Of a stretch of 64,000 nt of DNA, positions 18,759 to 27,841 are shown piece by piece. Both the position numbers and the translations under genes were made by a program. Source of the DNA: Sphingomonas sp. PP-CE-1A-559 (lineage in GTDB: Bacteria > Pseudomonadota > Alphaproteobacteria > Sphingomonadales > Sphingomonadaceae); NCBI RefSeq assembly GCF_004340965.1, contig NZ_SLYA01000001.1:248001-312000 (forward strand). Reading direction: 5' to 3'. The notes below the pieces were generated by a model, which made no database searches, was not told the DNA's origin, and worked only from the letters and a program-made list of their open reading frames with translations. Each line of letters opens with the position of its first letter. Positions within the stretch are counted from its first letter, which is position 1.

Positions 18759-18909
18759 ACAAACGCATACGCCACCCGCTGTCGCTGTTCCCATATGGAC
18801 AGGATAGCGGTATCACCCTAATACTCATACAAGGTTGCAAAGGGCACGCGACGGTTCCGGTTTCGGGACGTCGGAGAACAGCCTGCACGCAATTGATAGG
18901 GAGAAGAGG

Positions 18910-20565
18910 ATGACCGGGCCAACCGTCGATCGTCGTCGCGCGATGCTTGCATCGATCGCCACAGGGGCGGGGCTGATGCTGCCCGCGGTCGGGCGCGCGC
19001 GCGCTGCGCCTGGACCCTCCGCATCGCGCGCCGGGACCTGTTCCACGCCGCAATCGGCGATCGCGCGGACGCAATACGGTCCGGTTCGCGGCTATGTCTC
19101 GGACGGCGTCTACACCTTCAAGGGCGTGCCTTACGGGGCGGATACCGGCGGCGAAAACCGCTGGCTGCCCGCCAAGCCGCCGCAGCGCTGGACCGAAGCG
19201 CGCGACACGCTGTCCTACGGCGCGAACTGCCCGCAGACGCTGCATGATTTCAGCGCGGTAGAGCATACGTTTCTGCAGCAATGGACCGACGGGTTCATTG
19301 GCGAGGACATGCTGAAGCTGAACGTCTGGACGCCGTCGTTGTCTGGCAAGCGGCCGGTGATGGTGTATTTCCACGGCGGCGGGTTCGCGTTCGGATCGTC
19401 ATACGAACTCGCCTCGCATGACGGCGCACAGATGGCGCGGCATCACGACGTCGTGCAGGTATCGATCAACCACCGGCTGAACGTGCTCGGGTTCCTCGAC
19501 CTGACCGAGGTCGGCGGCGCGGCGTACGACACGTCGGTCAACGTCAGCATGACCGATTGCGTCGCGGCGCTGCGCTGGGTGCAGGAGAACATCGCGCGGT
19601 TCGGCGGCGATCCCGACACGGTGATGATCTACGGCCAGTCGGGCGGCGGATCGAAGGTGACGACGTTGCTCGGCATGGCGACCGGCAAGGGCCTGATCCA
19701 TCGTGCGGCAGTGCAGTCGGGCGGCGGCGGGTCGCTGCCGACCGCAGAACAGTCGCACGATTTCTCGCGGCGCGTGCTGCGCGAACTGAACATCGGGTCG
19801 AAGGATCTGGGCGCGCTCCAGCGGATCGCGTGGAAGCCGTTGTTCGAGGCGGGCAACAAGGTCGCGAACGAGATCAACGGTCCGCGCGGGCCGATGGGGC
19901 CTTCGCTGACGCCGCGCGTAGGCTGGAACCCGACGCTCGACGGCAAGGTGATCGACGTCCGCTCCTACTCGGACATCGCGCCGGAGGTGTTGCGCGACGT
20001 GCCGGTGATGATCGGCAACGTCAGCGAGGAGGGGATGCGCTGGGGCTATGATCCTAGCGAGGCGCAGTGGCGGACCGATCTCACCACGCAGATGGGCGGC
20101 GACAAGGCCGGGCGGCTGATCGCGGCGATGAAACAGGCGCACCCGGAAAAGGCGGTGCGGACGCTGGCGTACGGCGTGCAAGGCCTGCAGAACCGCAACC
20201 GCGTGCAGGACATGGTCCGCCTGAAACACGCGCAGCGCGGCGCGCCGGTGTACCAATATCTGTTCCAGTGGCAGTCGCCGCAGCTCGGTGGCGTCGCGGG
20301 CGCATGGCACACCGCCGACCTAGCCTTCTGCTTCGACAACACCGCGCTCTGCGACCAGGGCACCGGCAATACGCCCGAAGCGCAGCGCGTCGCGCGGACC
20401 ATGTCGACCGCGTGGGCGAATTTCGCGCGGACGGGCAATCCGAGCCAGCCGGGCTTGAGCTGGACGCCGACTGATCCGCAGCGCTGCCAGACGATGGTGT
20501 TCGATACCACGAGCCGCATGGTCGACGATCCCGAGGGCGCCGCGCGGCGTATCCTGCTGTCGTGA
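18910..20565 (+). CDS. Type-B carboxylesterase (secreted)
   Basis: A 551-aa exported serine esterase. The Tat-like N-terminus (D-R-R-R-A-M-L, then hydrophobic to about 36) suggests export. The nucleophile elbow G-Q-S-G-G-G is near 241-246, the oxyanion loop F-H-G-G-G-F-A-F-G near 157, and the likely catalytic His in G-A-W-H-T-A-D near 463. Carboxylesterase family B members in hemicellulose loci often remove acetyl or feruloyl groups, and that role is inferred here. AGGGAGAAGAGG precedes the ATG at 18910. It is the first gene of the plus-strand run and lies 34 bases before the next esterase. Confidence 0.9.
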   Translation: MTGPTVDRRRAMLASIATGAGLMLPAVGRARAAPGPSASRAGTCSTPQSAIARTQYGPVRGYVSDGVYTFKGVPYGADTGGENRWLPAKPPQRWTEARDTLSYGANCPQTLHDFSAVEHTFLQQWTDGFIGEDMLKLNVWTPSLSGKRPVMVYFHGGGFAFGSSYELASHDGAQMARHHDVVQVSINHRLNVLGFLDLTEVGGAAYDTSVNVSMTDCVAALRWVQENIARFGGDPDTVMIYGQSGGGSKVTTLLGMATGKGLIHRAAVQSGGGGSLPTAEQSHDFSRRVLRELNIGSKDLGALQRIAWKPLFEAGNKVANEINGPRGPMGPSLTPRVGWNPTLDGKVIDVRSYSDIAPEVLRDVPVMIGNVSEEGMRWGYDPSEAQWRTDLTTQMGGDKAGRLIAAMKQAHPEKAVRTLAYGVQGLQNRNRVQDMVRLKHAQRGAPVYQYLFQWQSPQLGGVAGAWHTADLAFCFDNTALCDQGTGNTPEAQRVARTMSTAWANFARTGNPSQPGLSWTPTDPQRCQTMVFDTTSRMVDDPEGAARRILLS

Positions 20566-20599
20566 CCGTGGTTTGATGTCCACTTTGGGAGAGAAGGCG

Positions 20600-21520
20600 A
20601 TGCGTTGGTTGATCGGATTTGGGCTGTTTGCCAGCGCGCTGGCATTGGCGACGCCGGTGCTGGCGCAGGACGCGCGGATGACCGCGACGGCGGCGCCGGC
20701 CGAGCCGACGGCCATCCCGCTTAATACCGGCGGCGTGAAGGGGCAGGCCGCGCCCGAAGCTTGGTTCCAGCAGTACGGCGTGGCGATGACGCGCAACGTC
20801 ACGTCCGCGACGCTGACGCCGTTCCTGCCCGATCCCGCCAAGGCGACCGGAGCGGCGGTGATCGTCGCGCCGGGCGGCGGCTTCCTGATGCTGTCGATGG
20901 AGAACGAGGGCTGGCGCGTGGCGAAGGCGCTCGCCGGCCGGGGCATCGCGGCGTTCGTGCTTAAGTACCGGTTGAAGCCGACACCGGCGGACATGGGCGG
21001 GTTCGAGCAATCGGTCACGGCCATGTTCGCCGGTGCCGCGCAACCGCAGCGGCGGATGAGCCCGGACGAGGCGATCGCCGGGCTCAGCGACCAGATCGCC
21101 GATGCGCGCGCTGCGGTCGCGCTGGTGCGGACGCGCGCGACCGAGTGGAAAATCGACCCCGCCCGCGTCGGCATGGTCGGCTTTTCGGCGGGGGCGATGA
21201 CGACGATGGCGACCGCGCTGGCTGCACCCGACACGCATCTCGCCTTCATCGCGCCGATCTATGGATCGATGGAGGCGGTGAAGGTGCCGGCCGACGCCCC
21301 GCCGCTGTTCGCGGTGCTCGCCGCCAACGACCCGCTGTTCGCCAACAAGGGATTCGGCCTGATCGAATCCTGGCAGAAGGCGGGGAAGCCGGTCGAGTTC
21401 CACCTTTACCAGGCAGGTGGGCACGGCTTCGGGCTGGGCAAGAAAGGCACGACCAGCACCGGCTGGTTCGAGGATTTCATGCACTGGCTCGACGCCAACG
21501 GCATGCTCGTACGGCGATGA
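20600..21520 (+). CDS. Secreted alpha/beta hydrolase, probable xylan esterase
   Basis: 306 aa with signal peptide 1-23 (ending V-L-A-Q). Compact alpha/beta hydrolase with the H-G-G-G-type oxyanion region replaced by A-P-G-G-G-F near 97. Nucleophile Ser lies in G-F-S-A-G near 195, Asp in N-D-P-L-F near 244 and His in G-G-H-G-F-G near 274. This matches BD-FAE/acetyl-esterase-like proteins common in xylan loci. A deacetylase role on xylo-oligosaccharides is inferred. Start chosen for GGGAGAGAAGG ahead of ATG 20600; an upstream in-frame ATG at 20573 lacks a site and a signal peptide. Confidence 0.88.
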   Translation: MRWLIGFGLFASALALATPVLAQDARMTATAAPAEPTAIPLNTGGVKGQAAPEAWFQQYGVAMTRNVTSATLTPFLPDPAKATGAAVIVAPGGGFLMLSMENEGWRVAKALAGRGIAAFVLKYRLKPTPADMGGFEQSVTAMFAGAAQPQRRMSPDEAIAGLSDQIADARAAVALVRTRATEWKIDPARVGMVGFSAGAMTTMATALAAPDTHLAFIAPIYGSMEAVKVPADAPPLFAVLAANDPLFANKGFGLIESWQKAGKPVEFHLYQAGGHGFGLGKKGTTSTGWFEDFMHWLDANGMLVRR

Positions 21521-21542
21521 CACGATGCAGGGGGAGACGGAT

Positions 21543-22268
21543 ATGACGCGCTTCACGAGGGGGCGTGCGATCGGGCTGCGCGCTGCGCCGCTGTTGGCGC
21601 TGGGTGCGCTGGCCGGGATGTCGTCCGGCGCGAACGGACAGGATACGGCGCCGGCACTGGCGACCGGTCTCGCGCCGTATTTCCAGCCGGTGACGCAAGG
21701 GCCCACGACGCCCGACAGCGACGGGTTCCTGCGTCGCTGGCTGTTGCTCGAGCCGATCGACAAGCCCAACCGCAGCAATACGGGCTTCACCGCCACCTAT
21801 GTCCGGCAGGCGCTGACCACGCAGTATTTTCCCGGCCAGTTCACGGAGATCCCGCGCGACGGCCAGGTCGTGAAAGCGGCCCAGCCGCTACGCTGGCACG
21901 CGCTCGATTCCGGCGCGTTCGACGTCAAGCTGTTCAGCTTCGCCAAGGGTCTCGGCAAGCCGACCTACGGCGTGATCTTCTGGGCGGTGACGATCGTCGA
22001 CAGCCCGCGCGAGATGCGCGACGTGCGGCTGGCGGTCGGGTCGAACTCGGCGTCGATCTGGTGGCTGAACGGCAAGGAGGCGGCCGGGCTGTTCAACGAT
22101 CGCCGCATGGTGATGGACGACGTGCTGTCGGACCGCGTGACGCTGCGCAAGGGCCGCAACGTCCTGCGCGGCGCGGTGATCAACGGCCCCGGCCTGAGCG
22201 ACTTCTGCGTCCGCTTCGTCCACGAGACCGGTCGGCCGATCACCGACCTCAAGACCGATGTCCGCTAG
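21543..22268 (+). CDS. Orphan secreted protein with galactose-binding-like fold (unknown function)
   Basis: A 241-aa exported protein that I do not recognise as an enzyme. After a signal peptide (about 1-34, ending N-G-Q) come about 200 residues predicted to be mainly beta strand. The segment W-W-L-N-G-K-E-A, followed by T-L-R-K-G-R-N-V-L, resembles the lectin-like jelly-roll domain of beta-galactosidases and SGNH acetylesterases, where W-x-N-G and G-x-N-x-L are typical. No nucleophile motif is visible. GGGGAGACGG precedes ATG 21543. It sits between an esterase and a GH43 with gaps of 22 and 13 bases, so it is surely part of the operon. A carbohydrate-binding or esterase-accessory role is a guess. 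Confidence 0.75.
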   Translation: MTRFTRGRAIGLRAAPLLALGALAGMSSGANGQDTAPALATGLAPYFQPVTQGPTTPDSDGFLRRWLLLEPIDKPNRSNTGFTATYVRQALTTQYFPGQFTEIPRDGQVVKAAQPLRWHALDSGAFDVKLFSFAKGLGKPTYGVIFWAVTIVDSPREMRDVRLAVGSNSASIWWLNGKEAAGLFNDRRMVMDDVLSDRVTLRKGRNVLRGAVINGPGLSDFCVRFVHETGRPITDLKTDVR

Positions 22269-22281
22269 CATGGAGACCCTC

Positions 22282-23733
22282 ATGACGCGTCTTGCCGCCG
22301 CCGCTCTCGGGCTGTCCGCGATCCTGGCCGCCGGGGCGTCGCCCGCCGCCGCGCAGTTGCAGGGCGAGACGTTCATCCACGATCCGTCGACGGTGACCGA
22401 GTCCGACGGCAAATACTACACGTTCGGCACGCGTGGCGGTGGCCTGGTCTCCGACGACGGCTGGACGTGGCGCAGCGGCCCCGAGCGTCCCGGCGGCGGC
22501 GTCGCGCCCGACGTGATCAAGATCGGCGACCGCTATTACGTCGCCTATGCGGTCGGTGGCGGCGGTATGTCCGGCGGGCATGCGAGCCAGGTCAAGATCA
22601 TGTGGACGCTGTCGCTCGATCCGAAATCGCCGCGGTTCAAACATCACGACGTCGGCGTGGTCGCGTCGAGCGACGGGGTGGAGACCGCCGACGCGATCGA
22701 CCCCGCATTCCTGTACGTCGACGGCCATTTGTGGCTGACTTACGGCACCTATTTCGGGCCGATCCGCATCGTCGAGCTCGATCCCAAGACGGGCCTGCGC
22801 GTCGCAGGCAATCAGCCGGTCGACGTCGCGATCGACATGGAAGCCACCGCGATGATGCACCGCGACGGCTGGTATTATTTGCTCGGCACGCACGGGACGT
22901 GCTGCGACGGGCCCAATTCGACCTATCACATCCGCGTCGGCCGATCGCGTAGCCCGCTCGGGCCGTATGTCGATCACATGGGGACGCCGCTGCTACGCGG
23001 CGGCGGCAAGCTGGTCGTCAGCGCACGCGGTCGCACTATCGGCCCCGGTCATTTCGGGCTGATCGAACTCGACGGCGGCGTCGAGAAATTCTCGATGCAT
23101 TACGAAGCGGACATGGATCGCAGCGGCCGCAGCGTGCTGGGGATAGAGCCGCTCCGCTGGACCGACGGCTGGCCGGTCGCGGGGGAGAATGTCGTCCCCG
23201 GCACCTATGAAGTCGCCTCCGAACGCAGCGGCTACGCGCTCGGCCTCGCCACCGATGTCGTCAGGATCGCGTTCGACCCGCGCCGCGCCTTCATGGCCAA
23301 GCCGACCGATCCGGTCAGCCCGATCCCCGACCAGACGTTAGCGCAGGATTCAGCGGGTTGGCCGCAGGGCCGCATCCGCGTCGATCTTGCCGACTATATG
23401 AACCGCCCGCATCAATTGTGGACGATCGCGCCGGCGGCGGGGGGCGGCGGGTATTTTGGTGCGCCCTATTACACGATCACGATCGCCGGGACCGCGCGCG
23501 TCCTCGCGGCGACCGGGCAGGGCGAGGTCGAGACGGTGCCCGCATTCACTGGCGCGACCGAGCAGTTGTGGCGGATCGATCAACTCACGGACGGCACCTA
23601 CCGGATCATGCCGAAGACTGCCGCTGGTGGTCGTGCGGGTCTGGCACTCGTCGCGATCGGCGCGAGTACCCCGACGCTGGCCAAGTTCGATCCGGCCAGC
23701 CCCGCCGGGCGCTGGAGCTTCAAGCGACCGTAG
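22282..23733 (+). CDS. GH43 arabinanase/arabinofuranosidase-like with C-terminal lectin-like domain
   Basis: A secreted 483-aa enzyme with signal peptide 1-25 (ending A-A-A-Q). GH43 residues: base Asp in H-D-P-S-T near 34, Asp in A-I-D-P-A-F near 140, acid Glu in D-M-E-A-T near 186. The C-terminal 130 residues contain repeated Q-L-W-(T/R)-I segments, the pattern of a ricin-type beta-trefoil binding domain. The overall form resembles extracellular arabinan or arabinofuran hydrolases; the exact linkage is uncertain. ATG 22282 has GGAG eight bases before it; ATG 22258 overlaps the previous gene without a site. Confidence 0.88.
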   Translation: MTRLAAAALGLSAILAAGASPAAAQLQGETFIHDPSTVTESDGKYYTFGTRGGGLVSDDGWTWRSGPERPGGGVAPDVIKIGDRYYVAYAVGGGGMSGGHASQVKIMWTLSLDPKSPRFKHHDVGVVASSDGVETADAIDPAFLYVDGHLWLTYGTYFGPIRIVELDPKTGLRVAGNQPVDVAIDMEATAMMHRDGWYYLLGTHGTCCDGPNSTYHIRVGRSRSPLGPYVDHMGTPLLRGGGKLVVSARGRTIGPGHFGLIELDGGVEKFSMHYEADMDRSGRSVLGIEPLRWTDGWPVAGENVVPGTYEVASERSGYALGLATDVVRIAFDPRRAFMAKPTDPVSPIPDQTLAQDSAGWPQGRIRVDLADYMNRPHQLWTIAPAAGGGGYFGAPYYTITIAGTARVLAATGQGEVETVPAFTGATEQLWRIDQLTDGTYRIMPKTAAGGRAGLALVAIGASTPTLAKFDPASPAGRWSFKRP

Positions 23734-23827
23734 CCGATCCCGGCCGACGTTGACGCCGGCCGAAATTGAACTACTCCTACAAGTATCGAAACGATCGGGC
23801 TGCCGAATGGTGGCCGAAAGGGAGAGT

Positions 23828-25459
23828 ATGGACCTGTTGACGCAACGCACTTCACAGTTGGGTTCCGGCCAGACGCGCGGGTTCAAGCGCGCGATCGCCG
23901 CGCTGACGTTCGCGCCGCTGATGCTAGCGGGCGCAAGTATCGCGATGCCCGCGGTGGCGCAGGACGCCGCGGCACCGACCGTGACGGCGACGCTGCAGGC
24001 GGACAAGCCGGGTGCGGTCGTCCACCGCGATGTGTTCGGGCAGTTCGCCGAGCATCTCGGCCACGGCATCTATGGCGGGATCTGGGTCGGCAAGGGCTCG
24101 CGCATCCCCAATGACGGCGGCTATCGTCGCGACGTGCTGGACGCGTTGAAGGCGATCAACGTGCCGATGGTGCGCTGGCCCGGCGGCTGTTTTGGCGACG
24201 AATATCATTGGCGTGACGGGATCGGTGCGACCAAGGCGCGCCCGACCAAGGTCAACACCAACTGGGGCGGCGTCAACGAGGACAACGCGTTCGGCACGCA
24301 CGAATATTTCGGGTTGATGGACCGCCTTGGCGCGAGCACCTACGTCTCCGCCAACGTCGGCAGCGCACCGCCGTCCGAGACCGCGCAATGGGTCGAGTAC
24401 ATGACCGCCGCGAAAGGCACGACCGTGCTGGCCAAGGAGCGCGAGCGCAACGGTCACGCCGCACCGTGGAAGATCCAGTATCTCGGCATCGGCAACGAGC
24501 TGTGGGGCTGCGGCGGCAACATGCGCGCCGAATATGCCGCCGACCTGACCAACCGCTATGCGCAGTTCGCCAAGTCCGCGAACGGACCGATGCTCAAGAT
24601 CGCGAGCGGCCCGAGCGACTCGAACTATGAGTGGACCGAGGCGATGATGCGGATCGCCGGCAAGAACATCGATGGGCTGGGGCTGCATTACTACACGCGG
24701 CCGCGCGACAAGGACTGGAAGGACAAGGGCGCGGCGATCGGCTTTCCCGAGCGCGAATGGGCGACTACCATGTCGCACACGCTGGAGATGGAGGAGTTCA
24801 TCACCAAGCATTCGGCGATCATGGACAAGTACGATCCGGCCAAGCGCGTGATGCTCGCGGTCGACGAATGGGGCACGTGGTACGATCCGACGCCGGGCAG
24901 CAATCCCGGTTTCCTCGAGCAGCAGAATTCGTTGCGCGATGCGGTGGTCGCCGGGCTCAACCTCAACATCTTCGCGCATCATGCCGATCGTGTCCGGATG
25001 GCGGCGATCGCGCAGATGGTGAACGTGTTGCAGGCGATGCTGCTCACCGACGGCGCAAAGATGGTGAAGACGCCGACCTATTGGGTGTTCGACCTCTACA
25101 AGCCGTGGCAGGGCGCGACGTCGTTGCCGATCCAGGTGACCTCGCCCTGGTACCACAAGGACGAGGTGGCGGTACCGGCCGTCAGCGCGTCCGCGGTGCG
25201 CGATGCGGCGGGGCAGGTGCATGTCGCGCTGGTCAACCTAGATCCGAATCGCGCGATGCCGGTGTCGGTGTCGCTCGCCGGATTGCAGGCGACGCAGGCG
25301 AGCGGGCGGATCATCACCGGCACCGCGATGGACGCGCATAACAGCTTCGACGCGCCCGACACGGTCGTGCCGCAGCCGTTCACGGGTGCGCAGGTGACGG
25401 GCGGCAATCTGACGCTCACCGTACCGGCGAAGTCGGTGCTGGTCCTCGACCTGCGCTGA
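23828..25459 (+). CDS. GH51 alpha-L-arabinofuranosidase
   Basis: 543 aa, retaining enzyme that removes arabinofuranose side chains from arabinoxylan or arabinan. Acid/base Glu lies in G-I-G-N-E-L-W-G near 223 and nucleophile Glu in V-D-E-W-G-T-W-Y near 347, both diagnostic for GH51. W-P-G-G-C-F is near 118. An N-terminal hydrophobic stretch ending A-V-A-Q (about 40) indicates export, whereas many GH51 enzymes are cytoplasmic. GGAGAG immediately precedes ATG 23828; the frame is open far upstream but overlaps the GH43 gene. It is followed by GH95 after 7 bases. Confidence 0.95.
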   Translation: MDLLTQRTSQLGSGQTRGFKRAIAALTFAPLMLAGASIAMPAVAQDAAAPTVTATLQADKPGAVVHRDVFGQFAEHLGHGIYGGIWVGKGSRIPNDGGYRRDVLDALKAINVPMVRWPGGCFGDEYHWRDGIGATKARPTKVNTNWGGVNEDNAFGTHEYFGLMDRLGASTYVSANVGSAPPSETAQWVEYMTAAKGTTVLAKERERNGHAAPWKIQYLGIGNELWGCGGNMRAEYAADLTNRYAQFAKSANGPMLKIASGPSDSNYEWTEAMMRIAGKNIDGLGLHYYTRPRDKDWKDKGAAIGFPEREWATTMSHTLEMEEFITKHSAIMDKYDPAKRVMLAVDEWGTWYDPTPGSNPGFLEQQNSLRDAVVAGLNLNIFAHHADRVRMAAIAQMVNVLQAMLLTDGAKMVKTPTYWVFDLYKPWQGATSLPIQVTSPWYHKDEVAVPAVSASAVRDAAGQVHVALVNLDPNRAMPVSVSLAGLQATQASGRIITGTAMDAHNSFDAPDTVVPQPFTGAQVTGGNLTLTVPAKSVLVLDLR

Positions 25460-25466
25460 TCGGGCG

Positions 25467-27821
25467 ATGACCGTCGAACCCACGCGTCGCGACATGCTGG
25501 AAGGCGCAGCGGCGGTCGCCGTCGCTGCGCTTGCCGGGCCCGGTGCCGGACCGAGTCAGGCTTGGGCGGCGGCACCGGCAGATGGTCCGCGGCTCTGGTA
25601 TCGGCAGCCCGCAGTCGCCTGGACCGAGGCGTTGCCGGTTGGCAATGGCCGGCTCGGCGCGATGGTGTTCGGCGGGACCGCCAGCGAGCGGTTGCAGCTG
25701 AACGAGGATACGCTGTGGACCGGGGGGCCGTATGATCCGGTCAACCCGGCGGCGCACGCGGCGCTGCCCGAGGTGCGGCGGTTGATCGACGCGGGCAAGT
25801 TCGCCGAGGCGCAGGCGCTCGCCAATGCGCAGGTCATGGGCCTGCCCAAGACTCAGATGGCGTACCAGCCGGTCGGCGACCTGATGCTGGAGATGCCCGG
25901 CGGGTCGGGGGCTGTCGGCGACTATGTCCGGCAGCTCGATCTCGATGCGGCGGTCGCGACCACCAGTTTCACGATGGGCGGCACGCGGTTTCGGCGCGAT
26001 GTGTTCGCGTCGCCCGAGGATCAGGTGATCGCGGTGCACTTGGTCGGTGATCGGCCGTTCGACCTGCTGGTGGGGCTCCAGTCGCCGCAGCTTGGCGCGA
26101 GCGTCTCGATCGACGGTGCGACGGTGACGCTCGCCGGCCATAATGGCGAGCGGGCGGGGATTGCGGGGCGGTTGCGGTTCGTGGCGCGGGCGCGCGTTTC
26201 GACGGTGGGCGGTGTCGTCTCGAACGATGGCAACCGGGTTCGCATCACGGGAGCACGCACGGTCACGGTGCTGGTGGCGATGGCGACCAGCTATCGCCGG
26301 TTCGACGATGTTAGCGGCAATCCGGACGCCGCGACGCTTGCCACGCTCGATCGTGCCAGCCGTCGCGGTGTCGAGCGGATCCGCGCGGAGACGAGCGCCG
26401 CGCACCGTGCGCTGTTCCGTCGCGTGACGCTCGATCTCGGACGCACGGCGGCGGCGGACAAGCCGACCGACGAGCGCGTCCGTGCCAATCGCGCCGCCGC
26501 CGATCCGGCGCTGGCGACGCTGTATTTCGACTATGGCCGCTATCTGCTGATCGCGTCGTCGCGACCGGGGACGCAGCCGGCGAACCTCCAGGGTATCTGG
26601 AACGACGCGATCAAGCCGCCGTGGGAATCCAAATACACCGTCAATATCAATACCGAGATGAACTATTGGCCGGCGGAGGCGACCGCGCTGGCCGAGTGCA
26701 CCGCGCCGCTGGTGCAGATGGTGCGCGAACTGGCCATCACGGGTGAGCGCACCGCGCGGACGATGTACGGTGCGCGCGGGTGGGTGTGTCATCACAACAC
26801 CGATCTGTGGCGCGCGACGGCGCCGATCGACGGGGCGCAATGGGGGCTGTGGCCGACCGGCGGCGCGTGGTTGTGCACGCATTTATGGGATCGCTACGAT
26901 TACGGGCGCGACCTCGATTATCTGCGGTCGGTCTATCCGCTGATGCGCGGGGCGGCGTTGTTCTTCCTCGATACGCTGCAGACCGATCCGGCGACCGGCG
27001 CGCTGGTGACCAACCCGTCGCTGTCGCCCGAGAACATCCATCCGGCGGGCGCATCGATCTGCGCGGGGCCGGCGATGGACATGCAGATCCTGCGCGATCT
27101 GTTCGATCAGGTCGGCCAGGCGGCGGCGTTGCTCAAGATCGACGCGCCGTTTGCGGCCGAAGTGGCGGCGGCGCGCGCGCGTTTGGCGCCCGATCATATC
27201 GGTGCACAGGGCCAGCTTCAAGAATGGCAGCGCGACTGGGACGCGGCGGCGCCCGAGCCGCACCACCGCCATGTCTCTCATCTCTACGGCCTGTTCCCGA
27301 GCGACCAGATCGATCTCGACCGCACGCCTGCGCTGGCACAGGCGGCGCGGCGGTCGCTCGAACTGCGCGGCGATGAATCGACCGGCTGGGCGACCGCGTG
27401 GCGTGCGAACCTGTGGGCGCGGCTGCGCGACGGCGATCACGCGCATCGCATCCTCGCGTTCCTGCTCGGTCCCGAGCGGACCTATCCCAATCTGTTCGAC
27501 GCGCATCCGCCGTTCCAGATCGACGGCAATTTCGGCGGTACGCGCGCGATCGCAGAAATGCTGATGCAGAGCCGTGGCGACGAGATCCTGCTGCTGCCGG
27601 CGCTGCCGAGCGCTTGGCCCGCGGGGTCAGTTACGGGGCTGCGCGCGCGGGGGCGGTGTTCGGTCGATCTGCGCTGGCGGGAGGGCGAACTGGTCGAGGC
27701 GGTGGTTCGTAGCGAGATACCGGGGCGTCGCTTGATCCGGCTCGGCACGCGGCGGGTCGAGGTCGTGCTGACCCCGGGGAAAGCGGTGAGGCTTCGCGGC
27801 AACGGCCTCGTGCACGTGTGA
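25467..27821 (+). CDS. GH95 alpha-L-fucosidase / alpha-L-galactosidase
   Basis: 784 aa, inverting, with a Tat-type leader (P-T-R-R-D-M-L, cleavage after about 34). Family features: N-terminal beta-sandwich with A-L-P-V-G-N-G-R-L-G near 50, Asn pair in N-I-N-T-E-M-N-Y-W near 393, general acid Glu in L-S-P-E-N near 521, and Asp in F-Q-I-D-G-N-F-G near 685. GH95 covers alpha-1,2-fucosidases and alpha-L-galactosidases. In glucuronoarabinoxylan utilisation loci the latter activity is known (Bacteroides ovatus), so I favour alpha-L-galactosidase here, without proof. It starts 7 bases after GH51 and its stop abuts the next gene. Confidence 0.93.
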   Translation: MTVEPTRRDMLEGAAAVAVAALAGPGAGPSQAWAAAPADGPRLWYRQPAVAWTEALPVGNGRLGAMVFGGTASERLQLNEDTLWTGGPYDPVNPAAHAALPEVRRLIDAGKFAEAQALANAQVMGLPKTQMAYQPVGDLMLEMPGGSGAVGDYVRQLDLDAAVATTSFTMGGTRFRRDVFASPEDQVIAVHLVGDRPFDLLVGLQSPQLGASVSIDGATVTLAGHNGERAGIAGRLRFVARARVSTVGGVVSNDGNRVRITGARTVTVLVAMATSYRRFDDVSGNPDAATLATLDRASRRGVERIRAETSAAHRALFRRVTLDLGRTAAADKPTDERVRANRAAADPALATLYFDYGRYLLIASSRPGTQPANLQGIWNDAIKPPWESKYTVNINTEMNYWPAEATALAECTAPLVQMVRELAITGERTARTMYGARGWVCHHNTDLWRATAPIDGAQWGLWPTGGAWLCTHLWDRYDYGRDLDYLRSVYPLMRGAALFFLDTLQTDPATGALVTNPSLSPENIHPAGASICAGPAMDMQILRDLFDQVGQAAALLKIDAPFAAEVAAARARLAPDHIGAQGQLQEWQRDWDAAAPEPHHRHVSHLYGLFPSDQIDLDRTPALAQAARRSLELRGDESTGWATAWRANLWARLRDGDHAHRILAFLLGPERTYPNLFDAHPPFQIDGNFGGTRAIAEMLMQSRGDEILLLPALPSAWPAGSVTGLRARGRCSVDLRWREGELVEAVVRSEIPGRRLIRLGTRRVEVVLTPGKAVRLRGNGLVHV

Positions 27822-27841
27822 ACAAGCAAAAGGGGATTTCC

